Positions 36,184 to 46,186 are shown, numbered from the stretch's first letter. The stretch: DNA of 64,000 bases from JANYHF01 sp963732765 (GCA_963732765.1 CAVTAS010000003.1:682001-746000), one strand, 5' to 3'. Made by a program: numbers and translations. The notes: generated from the sequence alone by a model not told the origin.

Positions 36184-37644
36184 ATGACCCGAATGGATCA
36201 ACGACACGAGCGGCCGGTGTGGTCCGGGGGGACTGCGATGGGCCCGCGCGCCGACAGCGATTGGAAACGATCTCTGACTGTGCGTGGGCCCATAGGCCCC
36301 CGGTGGGTCGCTCAAACACTCTCATACCTGTCGGTTTTGCTGCTTGTCCTGATCGGTGCGGGACAGGTGGCGAATGCGCAGAACATCATCGAGCGCCTGG
36401 TCAATCCCGGGCCGCTGGCAGATGTGCATGCCAAGCTGGAAGCCACCTGCAACAGCTGCCATACACCCTTCACGCGCGCCACGCAGAATGCGCTTTGCCT
36501 CGATTGCCACAAGCCGGTGAACGCCGATGTCGCCGCGCACACTGGCTTTCACGGCCGCAACCGAGAGATCGAGCGCTCGCAATGCCGGCGCTGCCATACC
36601 GATCATAAGGGGCGGGATGCGCCGATCGTCTTCCTCGATCGGCCGCTGTTCGATCATACGCAGACCGATTTTCCGCTGACGGGCGCGCATATTGGAGTGG
36701 CCTGCGAAAGCTGCCATGCCGCCGGAAAACCCTTCCGCGAAGCCAAGTCCGGCTGCGCCGACTGCCATGCCGACGACGATGTTCACAAGGGCCGGCTGGG
36801 TGCGCAGTGCGCAGACTGTCATGTCACCGTGATTTGGAGCAAGATCACCCGCTTTGATCATAACAAGACCAAGTTCCCGCTGCTCGGCCAGCACGCCAAG
36901 GCCGATTGCCGCAGCTGTCATGCCGGTGACCAGCTGGTCGGCCTGCCCGTCACCTGCATCGGCTGTCACAAGCAGGACGACGTCCACAAGGGCAAGTTCG
37001 GCACGGCCTGCCAGGACTGCCACAAGAACGACAGCTGGCGAAACGTGAAATTCGATCACGATACAACGCAATTTCCTTTGCGGGGCGCCCACGCCAAAAT
37101 CGCTTGCGATACCTGCCACAAGGGCGGGGACTTCAAGGCCAAGCTGCCGCTCACCTGCATCGGCTGCCACAAAAAGGACGACGTGCACAAAGGCGGCTTC
37201 GGCGACAAGTGCGAGGGCTGCCACACCGTTGTCACCTGGAAGGACGTCGCCAAGTTCGACCACGATAAGACGCGCTTTCCGCTGGTCGGCAGGCACAAGC
37301 CGGTACCCTGCGCCGACTGCCACAAGGACAAGGATTTCAAGAACACGCCGATGCAATGCCAGGCCTGCCACAAGGACGTGTTCCACAAGGGCCGTCTGGG
37401 GCCGGAGTGCGGAGCGTGCCATTCGCCGCTGAGCTGGCTCAAATCCAGCTTCGACCACGCCAAGACGCGCTTCCCGCTCACCGGCCGGCACGTCGGCCTG
37501 GACTGCCACGCCTGCCATTCCAAGCCGGTGACCGGCCCGCCGGTGCTCAGCACCGTCTGCGGCACCTGCCACAAGAAGGACGATGTGCACCGCGGCAGTC
37601 TCGGCCAGAATTGCGGCCGCTGCCATTCCACGCGCGGGTTCTAA
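36184..37644 (+). CDS. Multiheme c-type cytochrome with 18 CxxCH motifs (cytochrome c3/c7-like)
   Basis: About 486 residues; the start is uncertain (ATG 36148, 36184, 36196 or 36238). A hydrophobic export signal (YLSVLLLVLIGAGQVANAQ) precedes the mature protein. I count 18 CxxCH heme sites. From about residue 160 a unit of about 66 residues recurs: FDHxxTxFPLxGxH, CxxCH, CxxCH, DDVHKGxxG, CxxCH. The extra histidines (FDH, GxH, VHKG) could be distal ligands, so bis-His low-spin hemes are likely. It lies 250 bp before a second, larger multiheme protein and a beta-barrel gene. I infer a periplasmic or extracellular electron carrier. Confidence 0.88.
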   Translation: MTRMDQRHERPVWSGGTAMGPRADSDWKRSLTVRGPIGPRWVAQTLSYLSVLLLVLIGAGQVANAQNIIERLVNPGPLADVHAKLEATCNSCHTPFTRATQNALCLDCHKPVNADVAAHTGFHGRNREIERSQCRRCHTDHKGRDAPIVFLDRPLFDHTQTDFPLTGAHIGVACESCHAAGKPFREAKSGCADCHADDDVHKGRLGAQCADCHVTVIWSKITRFDHNKTKFPLLGQHAKADCRSCHAGDQLVGLPVTCIGCHKQDDVHKGKFGTACQDCHKNDSWRNVKFDHDTTQFPLRGAHAKIACDTCHKGGDFKAKLPLTCIGCHKKDDVHKGGFGDKCEGCHTVVTWKDVAKFDHDKTRFPLVGRHKPVPCADCHKDKDFKNTPMQCQACHKDVFHKGRLGPECGACHSPLSWLKSSFDHAKTRFPLTGRHVGLDCHACHSKPVTGPPVLSTVCGTCHKKDDVHRGSLGQNCGRCHSTRGF

Positions 37645-37895
37645 TTGCAATGTACGCGGAATGACGCCAACGGGAAATTAACCCGATTATTCCGCCATCC
37701 GGAAAATACTTTGGAATAGAGGTATTTGTAACCCGTTCTATCACCAGCGTCACACATGCTCGGGCATGAACCCGGTGGGGACTGGGGGCGCGTCTTTTGG
37801 GGGGACTCTCGGCGGGGGCCGAGGCCGACAATCGGCAACTCAGGCTGCAGCACTGCCTGGCGCCAGATCAATGCTGGCGTCAGGCAAAGTCGTCT

Positions 37896-40087
37896 ATGCG
37901 AAGGCAGTCGGTGATGCCGGTCTTGTGTTGCGTAAACAGACGGTATGCCAGCGCCATATTGGCAATGCTGCTGCTTGGCCTGGCCGCACTGTGCATTCCA
38001 GGTCCGGCCCACGCCGCCGGTTCCGTCACTTTCGATCATATGCAGACCGGCTTTCCACTCACCGGTGCGCACGCCAACGTGCCGTGCGAAGGCTGCCACG
38101 TCTCAACCGTCATGACCGTCACGCCGACGCGCTGCTCGGGCTGCCACGACAACGGCATCGCCACCGGCAAGCCCACCGGACACATCCGCACCACGGCGGA
38201 ATGCGACACCTGCCACACCACCACCAGCTACGCCAAGGCGCGCTTCGACCACGCCAAGGTCACCGGCACTTGTGCCAGCTGCCACGACGGGCGGCAGGCA
38301 ACCGGCAAAAACGCCGGACATATCGCAACCCAGCAGGATTGCGGTAGCTGCCACAATGTAACGCGCTGGACCGGCGCCGGTTTCAATCACGCGGGCGTCG
38401 TGGCGGGATCGTGCGCCAGTTGCCACGGCGCGACCGCTTCGGGCAAGCCGGCCGGGCACATCCCGACCAACGCTTCCTGCGACACCTGCCACAAGTCCAC
38501 CGCGGCCTTCGCCGGCGCGATGATGAACCACGCGGGCATTTCGTCGGGATGCGCCACTTGCCACAACGGCCAGACGGCGACTGGCAAGTCGGCGGGACAC
38601 ATCACAACGGCCGCGCCATGTGAGAGCTGCCACAAGTCCACAAGCTCGTTCGCAGGCGCCGCCTTCAGCCATGCAGGGGTCTCGACGGGTTGCGCCAGCT
38701 GCCACAACGGTACCGCCGCGACTGGCAAAGTGGCGGGCCACATCCCAACCACGCAGCCTTGCGAGACCTGCCACAAGAGCACGGCGAGCTTCTCTGGCGC
38801 CGCGATGAACCACACCGGCATCACGTCGGGCTGCGCCAGCTGCCACAACGGTACGACCGCCACCGGCAAATCGGCTGGCCACGTCGTAACCGCCGCTGCG
38901 TGCGAGAGCTGCCACAAGTCGACCACGTCGTTCGCCGGCGCCGCCTTCAGCCACAGCGGTATCACCAGTGGTTGCGCCAGCTGCCACAATGGCACTGCCG
39001 CGACTGGCAAAGTGGCGGGTCACATCCCAACCACGCAGCCTTGCGAGACCTGCCACAAGAGTACCATCGACCTTCGCCGGCACGGCCATGAACCACACCG
39101 GCATCACGTCGGGTTGCGCGACCTGCCACAACGGCACGACAGCAACCGGCAAGTCAGCCGGACACGTCGCAACCACTGCGGCGTGCGAGAGCTGCCACAA
39201 GTCGACCACGTCATTCGCCGGTGCCGGGTTCAACCATGCGGGCATCACGACAGGCTGCGCCAGCTGTCACAATGGTACGGCGGCAACCGGCAAAGTGGCG
39301 GGTCACATCCCGACTACGCAGCCTTGCGAGACCTGCCACAAGAGCACGACGACCTTCGCCGGAACCGCGATGAATCACGCCGGCATCGCGTCGGGATGCG
39401 CCAGCTGCCACAACGGATCGCTGGCCACCGGCAAGTCGGCCGGACACGTCGCAACAACAGCTGCGTGCGAGAGCTGCCACAAGTCGACCACGTCGTTCGC
39501 TGGCGCCGCCTTCAGCCATGCCGGCATCTCGACGGGCTGCGCCAGCTGCCACAATGGTTCGTCCGCCACTGGGAAACCAGCCGGCCACATCCCAACGTCA
39601 CGGGCTTGCGAAACCTGCCACAAGAGCACCGCGACTTTCGTCGGCGCCGCCATGAACCACACCGGGATCGTCTCGGGCTGCGCCAGCTGTCACAACGGCA
39701 CCACGGCCACAGGTAAATCGACACGGACACGTCGTAACCTCGGCGGCGTGCGAGAGCTGCCACAAGTCGACTACGACGTTTGCCGGCGCGGCGTTCAGCC
39801 ATGCCGGGATCACGGCGGGTTGCGTCAGTTGCCACAACGGCACGGCCGCCACGGGCAAGGGCCCGACTCACATGACGACGACCAACCTGTGCGAAAGCTG
39901 CCACCGCTCCACCACCACGTTCTCCGGCGCTGGCAAGCCGAACCACAGCCAGGTGACCGGCGACTGCCAGCATTGCCACAACGGCACCATCGCCAAGGGC
40001 AAGTCGAACGGGCATCCGAACACCAATGGCAAGGATTGCGGCGCCTGCCACGGCACCATTCATTCTGACTTTGACGGAAGATTTTGA
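37896..40087 (+). CDS. Giant repeat multiheme cytochrome (29 CxxCH motifs), with two frameshifts
   Basis: The start is ATG 37896 or 37914, before a signal peptide (YASAILAMLLLGLAALCIPG...AHA). The body is a tandem repeat of 47 residues (141 bp): CASCHNGTAATGK-AGHIPTTQPCETCHKST-F-GAAMNHTGI-SG, two hemes and two further His per unit. I count 29 CxxCH after repairing two frame changes, at about 39066 and 39721-39724. Each is healed by removing one base, giving about 729 residues that close at 40087. As sequenced, the first frame stops at 39716 after 15 hemes. The bis-His, evenly spaced design suits a long heme wire. Repeats this similar also make assembly errors likely. Confidence 0.82.
38690..39720 (+). 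repeat. Tandem 141-bp repeats encoding 47-residue diheme units
   Basis: TGCGCCAGCTGCCACAACGG-type blocks recur at 141-bp spacing, for example near 38691 and 38832 and onward to about 39690, with weaker copies before and after. Each unit carries two heme-attachment sites. Coding repeats, not a CRISPR array. Confidence 0.8.
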
Positions 40088-40129
40088 GGGTTTTGATGAT
40101 TGGCGATAGTTTCCAGGACGCCTCTGATG

Positions 40130-40237
40130 TCGTCATCCCGGCGAAGGCCGGGACCTGCTCATGCCGGTCGCGATCGGGATCGACGTCACGGCAAAACTCT
40201 TACCTTGGACAGGTCCCGGCCTTCGCCGGGATGACGA
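40130..40237. repeat. Dispersed hairpin repeat with perfect 28-bp terminal arms (VIPAKAG type)
   Basis: The left arm at 40130-40157 (begins TCGTCATCCCGGCGAAGG) and right arm at 40210-40237 (ends GCCGGGATGACGA) are exact reverse complements. Each arm is itself a small hairpin (CCCGGCGAAGGCCGGG). It is the same class as the element at 7918-8065. The ATG at 40231 inside the right arm is the likely start codon of the outer-membrane protein gene. Confidence 0.85.
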
Positions 40238-42478
40238 TTGTGCTGGGTCTGCTCTGCGCGACATCGTCCGCCCACGCCGAGCCGGTGCTCGACCGCATCC
40301 TGTCGTCAGCCAGGGTCACGGAGAAGGGCGCATGCGCCCTGTTGAAGATCGATTTCAACATCCGTATCCGCTACCTCAGCCATTTTCCGGGCGACAAGGG
40401 CAACCAGCTCAGCATCAAGATCGCGGCCATCGACGCGGCCCAGGCGCGCAACGAGCTGATCTCGCGCCGCGAAGCCATTCCCGCCCCGCGTAGCACGCTG
40501 GCCAACATCCGCTCCATCGAATTCGACGCCAATTCGGGGACCGAGCCGGCGTTGCTGATCGCGTTCAAATCGCCGATGGCGTTCAACGTGGCTGCGGCCA
40601 AGGATTTCCAATCCGTTGTTGTTGCGATCGCCGCGCCGGGCAAAAAGCCGTGTAAGCCGGAACTGGCCGGAAGCGCCGGGGGTTTCCCCACCTGGTCGGC
40701 CACGGTCTCGCCGGAAACACTGCCGCCGGCGGTGACCGAAGCAGGCGAGGGCCCGGTCAAAGGCAAGCTCAGCGCCAAGGACCGCGCCGCCATCTCGGCC
40801 CTGATGGATCGCGCCCGCGAGTTGCTCGGCGCCGGCTCGTCGGAGGCGGCCATCCGCTACCTCACGCGTGTGCTGGCCTATCCGCGCAGCGAGGTGACAC
40901 ACGAGGCGACCGAACTGCTCGGCATTGCGCACCAGCGTAAAGGGGATATCGCCAAGGCTCGCGCTCTGTACCAGGAGTACCTCGCCCAGAAGCCCGCCGC
41001 CGACGACGCCAAACGTGTGCGCGACCGGCTGGCCTCGCTGGACAATGTTGCGGTCGACTTCGAGCAAGCCGGGGCGGGCGGCCGCGCGCGAAACCCGTCT
41101 GGGTATGCCGGGTCAACCGGCCTACATCGTCAACGGCAGCTTCTCGCAGTTCTATCTGCGCAATGACGGTTTCCACAGTTTCAACGATCCCTCGCTGCCG
41201 CCACAGATCAACAAACCGGCCGACGAGCATTCGACGTTCCAGAACGAGGTGCTGTCCAGTTTCGACGCCACGGCGCAATGGGGCGATGCCGCCATGCAGA
41301 ACAAGTTCCGCTTTTCCGGTGCGTCGGAAAATGGCCTCAGCGAAGGCGATCGGCAGATCGCCAGCATCGCGACGCTGCAGCTGGACAGCACCATCAAGGA
41401 CTTGGGCGTTACAACCAAGCTCGGCCGCCAGACCCGCAACACCGGCGGCGTACTCGGCCGCTTCGATGGCGGCGTGCTCAGCTACCAGGCCTGGCCTTCC
41501 TTACGCTTCGATACCGTGGTCGGTTCGCCGGTACTGTTGCGCCGTGATCTGCCGTACAAGAATGGTAGCGTGTTCTATGGCGAGGCGCTGAACTTCGGCC
41601 CGCTGTTCGGTGCCTTAGACACCACAGTCTACGCCATCGAGCAGCGCACCGCGGGACTGGTCGATCGCCAGGCTGTCGGCGGCGAAATGCGCTACGCCGA
41701 TGCGGCGCGTTCAGCCTTTGCCAGCATCGACTACGACACACATTTCCAGCGCTTGGGCTCGGCCATCGCCAACGGCACCTGGACCTTCGAGGACAAATCG
41801 ACATTTACGGTGTCGGCCGAGCATCGCGGCTCGCCCGGCTTGCTTGCCAGCAACGCCCTTATCGGCCAACCGTTCGGCTCGTTGTCGGACATGCTTGGCA
41901 TATTCAGCAATGACGATATCGATCGCCTCGCGCTCGACCGGACCGCCTATGCCGATACCGCCAGCGTGGGGTTTTCGCGGCCGATCACCGAGCACCTGCA
42001 GGTCAGCCTGGACGCCTCCTGGTTCAGCCTCTCTGGCACGCCTGCTTCCGAGGGCGTCGAAGCGGTCGCAGCCAGTGGCAACGAGTGGTACTTCTCGGGC
42101 CAACTGACCGCCACGGACGTCTTCAAGCCGAGCGATCTCTATGTGCTGGGCCTGCGCTATGCAACCGCGCAGGACACCAAGACCTACGTGGCCGATCTCA
42201 GCGCCCGCTATCCGGTGTCGGACAAGCTCGCGCTCAATCCCAGGCTGCGGCTGGGTTACCGGCAGGACGATGTGGCGCAGTGGGAAGAGCTGTCAGCGCT
42301 GCCATCGCTGCGGCTGGATTATCAGTGGACGCGCGATTGGAACCTGGAGCTGGAGGGCGGCGCCAAGATTGCGCGCAAACTGCAGGCAGGTACCCAGGAC
42401 GATCAGTCCGAGGTGTTCGTGACCGTAGGCTATCGCTACGATTTCAACGCCGAGGGGGCGGTGGTCGGAGCGAAGTGA
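40231..42478 (+). CDS. TPR-containing outer-membrane beta-barrel protein (porin-like partner of the cytochromes), frameshifted
   Basis: Likely starts at ATG 40231, giving a short signal peptide (MTIVLGLLCATSSAHA); an upstream ATG at 40084 would translate through the repeat. Residues 17 to about 150 are a periplasmic domain, followed by a TPR-like helical part (AAIRYLTRVLAYPRSEVTHE...KARALYQEYLAQKP). At 41081-41093, within GCCGCGCGCG, the frame slips; removing one base continues into a large beta-barrel (MPGQPAYIVNGSFSQFYLRN...FVTVGYRYDFNAEG), about 748 residues in total. It directly follows the two multiheme genes on the same strand, so an electron-conduit porin role is inferred. Confidence 0.78.
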
Positions 42479-42510
42479 GTGGCCGGTGTTATACGGGCGG
42501 TGCCTCTACT

Positions 42511-42708
42511 CCTCTCCCCCGCCTTTTCGCGGGGGAGAGGATGTCGCCCGAGGAGCGAAGCGACGAGGAAAAAGCGACAGGTGAGGGGCAGCCTCTAGCT
42601 CCGTACCGGAGGCGACAGATACTCGCTGATAGTCTGTCCGCGCTTCTGCCCCTCATCCGGCGCTGAAACGCGCCACCTTCTCCCCTTCGCAGTGCGAGGG
42701 GGAGAAGG
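42511..42708. repeat. Intergenic repeat bounded by two G/C hairpins
   Basis: Hairpin 1 is CCTCTCCCCCGC (42511-42522)/GCGGGGGAGAGG (42529-42540); hairpin 2 is CCTTCTCCCC (42676-42685)/GGGGAGAAGG (42699-42708). The outer arms are also roughly complementary to each other. The layout resembles CCTCTCCCC-type dispersed repeats in alphaproteobacteria. It fills the gap between the convergent beta-barrel and tig genes and may also end transcription. Confidence 0.7.
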
Positions 42709-42713
42709 GAGGT

Positions 42714-44147
42714 TCAGTCGTGCTTATGGTCGTGACCCGCATGATCGTGGTCGTGATCATGATCATGCCCGTCGCCGGGGAAGTGGACGTGATCGTCGGC
42801 ATCGTCCGAGTTGAGGGCCTTCATCAGGTCCTCGACGTTCATCGGCTTGTCGGTGAGCTTCACCTTTTCGAGCACGTGCGTGACGACCTTCTCCTCGTAG
42901 ATCGGCGCGCGGATGCTGAGCAGTTGCTGCGGGTTCTCGCGGAAGTAGCGGTAGACGTGCTGCTCCTGGCCGGGGAAGCGCGAGGCCTGGGCCGACAGGG
43001 CGCGGGCGAGTTCGTCGTCCGTGACCTTAATGTCGTTCTTCTCGCCGATTTCCGACAACACCAGACCCAAGCGAACACGGCGCTCGGCCAGCTTGCGGTA
43101 CTCGGCCTTCTCGCCCTCTTCGGTCTTGCCCATGCTCTCGAAGGTGCCGCCGGACTTCGCCATATCGGCCGTCAGCTTGTTCCAGATGCCGGTGAATTCG
43201 CTTTCGACCAGCGTCGGGGGCAGCTCGAAGGAATGTTTGGCGTCCAAGGCATCCAGCAGCGAGCGCTTCATGTGCTGGCGCGCGGCATCGCCATACTCGC
43301 GCTCCATGCGCGATTTCAGCGCCTCGCGCAGGTCGACGAGGCTATCGAGGCCGAAGCGCTTGGCGAACTCTTCGTTCACCTCGGGCTTCTCGGGTTCGGC
43401 GACGTCCTTCACTTTGGCGGCGAACGAGGCTGTCTTGCCGGCCAGCTTGGGCTCGGCGTAGACGTCGGGGAAGGTGGCCGAAATCGTGCGCTCGTCGCCA
43501 GCCTTGGCGCCCATCAGGCCATCCTCGAAGCCGGGGATGAAGCCGCCAGCGCCGATCACGATTTGAGCGTCCTCGCCCTTGCCGCCCTCGAACTCAACGC
43601 CGTCAATCGAGCCGACGAAGTCGATGGTGACGCGGTCGCCCTTCACCGCAGTTCGGCCCTCGGCCACTTTGTACGCGGTGCTGCCGTTGACCAGATTGCC
43701 CATGCTCTTTTCGATATCGGCTTCCGACACTTCGGTAACCGGGCGATCGATCGAGATGTCGGCAAGGTTTGCGACCGTGATTGCCGGGACGATCTCATAG
43801 CTCATGTCGAAGGCGAGATCGCTCTGGCCCGACAGCACTTTTTCGATCTCGGCCTGGTCTTCGCTGAACTTGATGTCGGGCGTCAGCGCGGCGCGTTCCT
43901 TGCGTGAATCGAGCGCTTTTTGCGTGGTCTCGGTCACCGTCGACTGCAGCACTTCGGCCATCAGCGAGCGGCCGTAGACGCGCTTCAAATGCGCGACCGG
44001 GACCTTGCCGGGGCGGAAGCCCTTCAGGTTGACCTGGTCTTTGACCTCGTGAAGCTTGGCGGTGAAGCGGGTGTTGAGTTCGCTGGCCGGGATGGTGACC
44101 TTCAGCTCGCGCTTCAAGCCGGTGCTGCTTGTTTCTGTGACCTGCAT
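42714..44147 (-). CDS. tig: Trigger factor (ribosome-associated chaperone and peptidyl-prolyl isomerase)
   Basis: 477 residues. The ribosome-binding signature GFRPGKVP is at residues 43-50 of the N-terminal domain. The FKBP-type isomerase domain is about 165-250 (VTIDFVGSIDGVEFEGGKGE, AGGFIPGFEDGLMGAKAGDE), and the helical chaperone domain follows. The end is unusual: a His/Asp-rich tail (HVHFPGDGHDHDHDHDHAGH) that could bind Ni, Zn or Cu. It acts co-translationally at the exit tunnel. Gene order tRNA-Leu-tig is common in this order of bacteria. Confidence 0.95.
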   Translation of the reverse strand: MQVTETSSTGLKRELKVTIPASELNTRFTAKLHEVKDQVNLKGFRPGKVPVAHLKRVYGRSLMAEVLQSTVTETTQKALDSRKERAALTPDIKFSEDQAEIEKVLSGQSDLAFDMSYEIVPAITVANLADISIDRPVTEVSEADIEKSMGNLVNGSTAYKVAEGRTAVKGDRVTIDFVGSIDGVEFEGGKGEDAQIVIGAGGFIPGFEDGLMGAKAGDERTISATFPDVYAEPKLAGKTASFAAKVKDVAEPEKPEVNEEFAKRFGLDSLVDLREALKSRMEREYGDAARQHMKRSLLDALDAKHSFELPPTLVESEFTGIWNKLTADMAKSGGTFESMGKTEEGEKAEYRKLAERRVRLGLVLSEIGEKNDIKVTDDELARALSAQASRFPGQEQHVYRYFRENPQQLLSIRAPIYEEKVVTHVLEKVKLTDKPMNVEDLMKALNSDDADDHVHFPGDGHDHDHDHDHAGHDHKHD

Positions 44148-44221
44148 GACGTCCTTCGTTTAACTCCCATCAGGCCGGCGGCCCGGAAACTTCTGTGAAA
44201 CCCAATCCGATACGAAACCCC

Positions 44222-44306
<85 letters not shown>

Positions 44307-44475
44307 TTGAAGGCTGAACGAAACGGAGGGCCTGCGGCCCGTGTCGCGTGCTCGTCGCGCGCAGCCGAAATGCCAATCCCGTCTCGCTAAGCCTTCGCTC
44401 TTAGCAAGCCGCAGAGGGTGGGGCAATGTTGTTTGTTGTGCAATCGCATCATGATGTAGGGGCGGCTTGCGGCCG

Positions 44476-45240
44476 CTACGCCGCGTCGTCCTTGCGGGCC
44501 GGCTCAGGCTCGCCGAGCGTGCGGATACCACAGATCGCGGCAAAGTAGACCGAGGCGGCGATCCAGACGGTAAATACCAGCGGCTCGCTGACAGCGGGAT
44601 GCTCGGGTTTGCCCGCGGCAAAGATCAGCCAGAAGCTGGTAAAGCACCACACGACCGTCGCTGCGATGGTGGCGGGGCGGAAGCGGGCGACGCGCAAGGG
44701 GTGCACGTATTTCCAGGGCACAAAGGTGAGGATGCCGCACAGCACGATGATCGCGAGGTTCACCCAAGGCGGCGTGCGCAGGATCTGCAGGTACAGTACC
44801 ACGATGTTCCAGACTGCGGGGAAGCCGGAGAAGTAGTAGTCGGTGGTCTTCATGTTGGAGTTGGCAAAGCAGTACAACGAGGTCAGCGCGATGAAGCAGG
44901 CCGCCGCGATGCCAAAGCCGTCCGGCACCATGCCGAAGTAGTAGACCATCAGCGCCGGGATGAAGGTGTAGGTGGTGTAGTCGACCACATTGTCGAGCGT
45001 GGCGCCGTCGAAATTGGGCGTGTACTCGCGCACCTGGAAATGGCGGGCCAGCGAGCCATCGATACCGTCGACAAACAGCGCCAGGCCGAGCCACAGGAAG
45101 GCGTTCTGCTGGTAGCCCTGGATGGTGGCGAACAAGGCGAACAGCCCCAGCATGACGCCGGTGGCGGTAAAGGCATGGACAGCCCAGGCTGCGGCAACTC
45201 GGCTCTGGTCGCCTTTGACGTGTGGAATATCGATTTTCAT
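44476..45240 (-). CDS. pcs: Phosphatidylcholine synthase
   Basis: 254 residues from the ATG at 45240 (MKIDIPHVKGDQSRVAAAWA); longer upstream frames have no membrane-like sequence. Seven or eight hydrophobic helices. The CDP-alcohol phosphatidyltransferase motif is present in its Pcs form, with a longer spacer: DGIDGSLARHFQVREYTP...FDGATLDNVVDYTTY. The enzyme makes phosphatidylcholine directly from CDP-diacylglycerol and choline in the inner membrane, a trait of rhizobia and relatives. Its 5' end is 31 bp from the end of serB, so co-transcription is possible. Confidence 0.93.
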   Translation of the reverse strand: MKIDIPHVKGDQSRVAAAWAVHAFTATGVMLGLFALFATIQGYQQNAFLWLGLALFVDGIDGSLARHFQVREYTPNFDGATLDNVVDYTTYTFIPALMVYYFGMVPDGFGIAAACFIALTSLYCFANSNMKTTDYYFSGFPAVWNIVVLYLQILRTPPWVNLAIIVLCGILTFVPWKYVHPLRVARFRPATIAATVVWCFTSFWLIFAAGKPEHPAVSEPLVFTVWIAASVYFAAICGIRTLGEPEPARKDDAA

Positions 45241-45271
45241 GACGTGTTGATGACATAAAAAATCTGGTGTG

Positions 45272-46186
45272 TCAGCTTTCGGGGACGGCGAAGTCCACGC
45301 GTTTATACCCCTGCAAATAGAGCAACGCCGTGAGGTCAGCGTGGCGCAGCACGGCGCTGGCGACCCCGGCCAGCAGCGGTTTACCGCGATAGGCGACGCC
45401 CAGGCCGGCCAGCTGAACCATTGCGACATCGTTCGCGCCATCGCCGACGGCCACCGCATCGGCGGGGTGCAACCCCAGCGACTTGGCCATGCGGGCTAAG
45501 TGTTCGGCCTTTTCCTGGCGGCCGAGAATAGAGCCGGAAATAGCGCCGGTGAGCTTGCCGTCAGCGATATCAAGGCCGTTGCCGTGGCTTTCCTTGAAGC
45601 CCAGTTGCGATGCGACCGGCTCGGTAAAGAACGTGAACCCGCCCGAGACCAGGGCGGTATGGGCGCCATGGGCGTTCATGGTGGCGACCAGGGTTTTGGC
45701 CCCAGGCAACACGGTAAGGCGATCGCGCAACCGCTCCAAGCTCGACACCGGCATGCCTTTTAGGAGGCCGACCCGTTCACGCAATGCCGGCTCGAACGCC
45801 AGCTCGCCCCGCATGGCGCGTGCGGTAATACGGGCGATCTGCGTCCCGATCCCCGCCTCGGCGGCCAGTTCGTCCAGGCACTCCTCGGCGACGATGGTGG
45901 ATTCCATATCCGCCACCAGCAGCCGCTTGCGCCGGTTGGCAGCGGGGATGAGGGCGCTGTCGATGGACAGACCCGCCAGCTCAGCCGCAATGGCGTCGGC
46001 GATGCCCTCGGCCACCACTGGCTCCTCGACGCGCAACGGCAGTTCGGCCGCCTCGCCTGCGCTCAGCCAGTTGATCTCAGCGCGGCACATCTGCGGCACC
46101 AGGCCGAAATAGACGTCATGCACCCGCCCCGCCGTCAGCGGTGGCGCATCCGAGCCATTCATGAGGACGATGACGTAGTCATGCAT
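45272..46186 (-). CDS. serB: Phosphoserine phosphatase SerB
   Basis: About 304 residues from ATG 46186 (MHDYVIVLMNGSD); an earlier ATG at 46243 is possible. An N-terminal ACT-like region precedes the HAD domain: motif I DMESTIVAEECLDELA (residues 93-108), LVSGGFTFFTEPVA for motif II, Lys in LGRQEKAEHL, and GDGANDVAMVQLAGLGVAYR for motif IV. It releases phosphate from L-phosphoserine, the last step of serine synthesis. Motif I reads DxExT where DxDxT is usual, which is noted separately. Confidence 0.93.
   Translation of the reverse strand: MHDYVIVLMNGSDAPPLTAGRVHDVYFGLVPQMCRAEINWLSAGEAAELPLRVEEPVVAEGIADAIAAELAGLSIDSALIPAANRRKRLLVADMESTIVAEECLDELAAEAGIGTQIARITARAMRGELAFEPALRERVGLLKGMPVSSLERLRDRLTVLPGAKTLVATMNAHGAHTALVSGGFTFFTEPVASQLGFKESHGNGLDIADGKLTGAISGSILGRQEKAEHLARMAKSLGLHPADAVAVGDGANDVAMVQLAGLGVAYRGKPLLAGVASAVLRHADLTALLYLQGYKRVDFAVPES

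Noticed and set aside
37797..39716. A separate 639-residue hypothetical protein
   Set aside because: Its last 220 residues are the wrong frame of the heme repeats; the real gene continues after a frameshift.
38400..39720. CRISPR-like or satellite repeat
   Set aside because: The 141-bp period encodes CxxCH heme sites in frame; it is protein repeat.
42720..43907. 395-codon open frame on the plus strand
   Set aside because: Antisense to trigger factor.
44307..44475. Possible small gene or RNA between tRNA-Leu and pcs
   Set aside because: No open frame with a ribosome site and no convincing structure.
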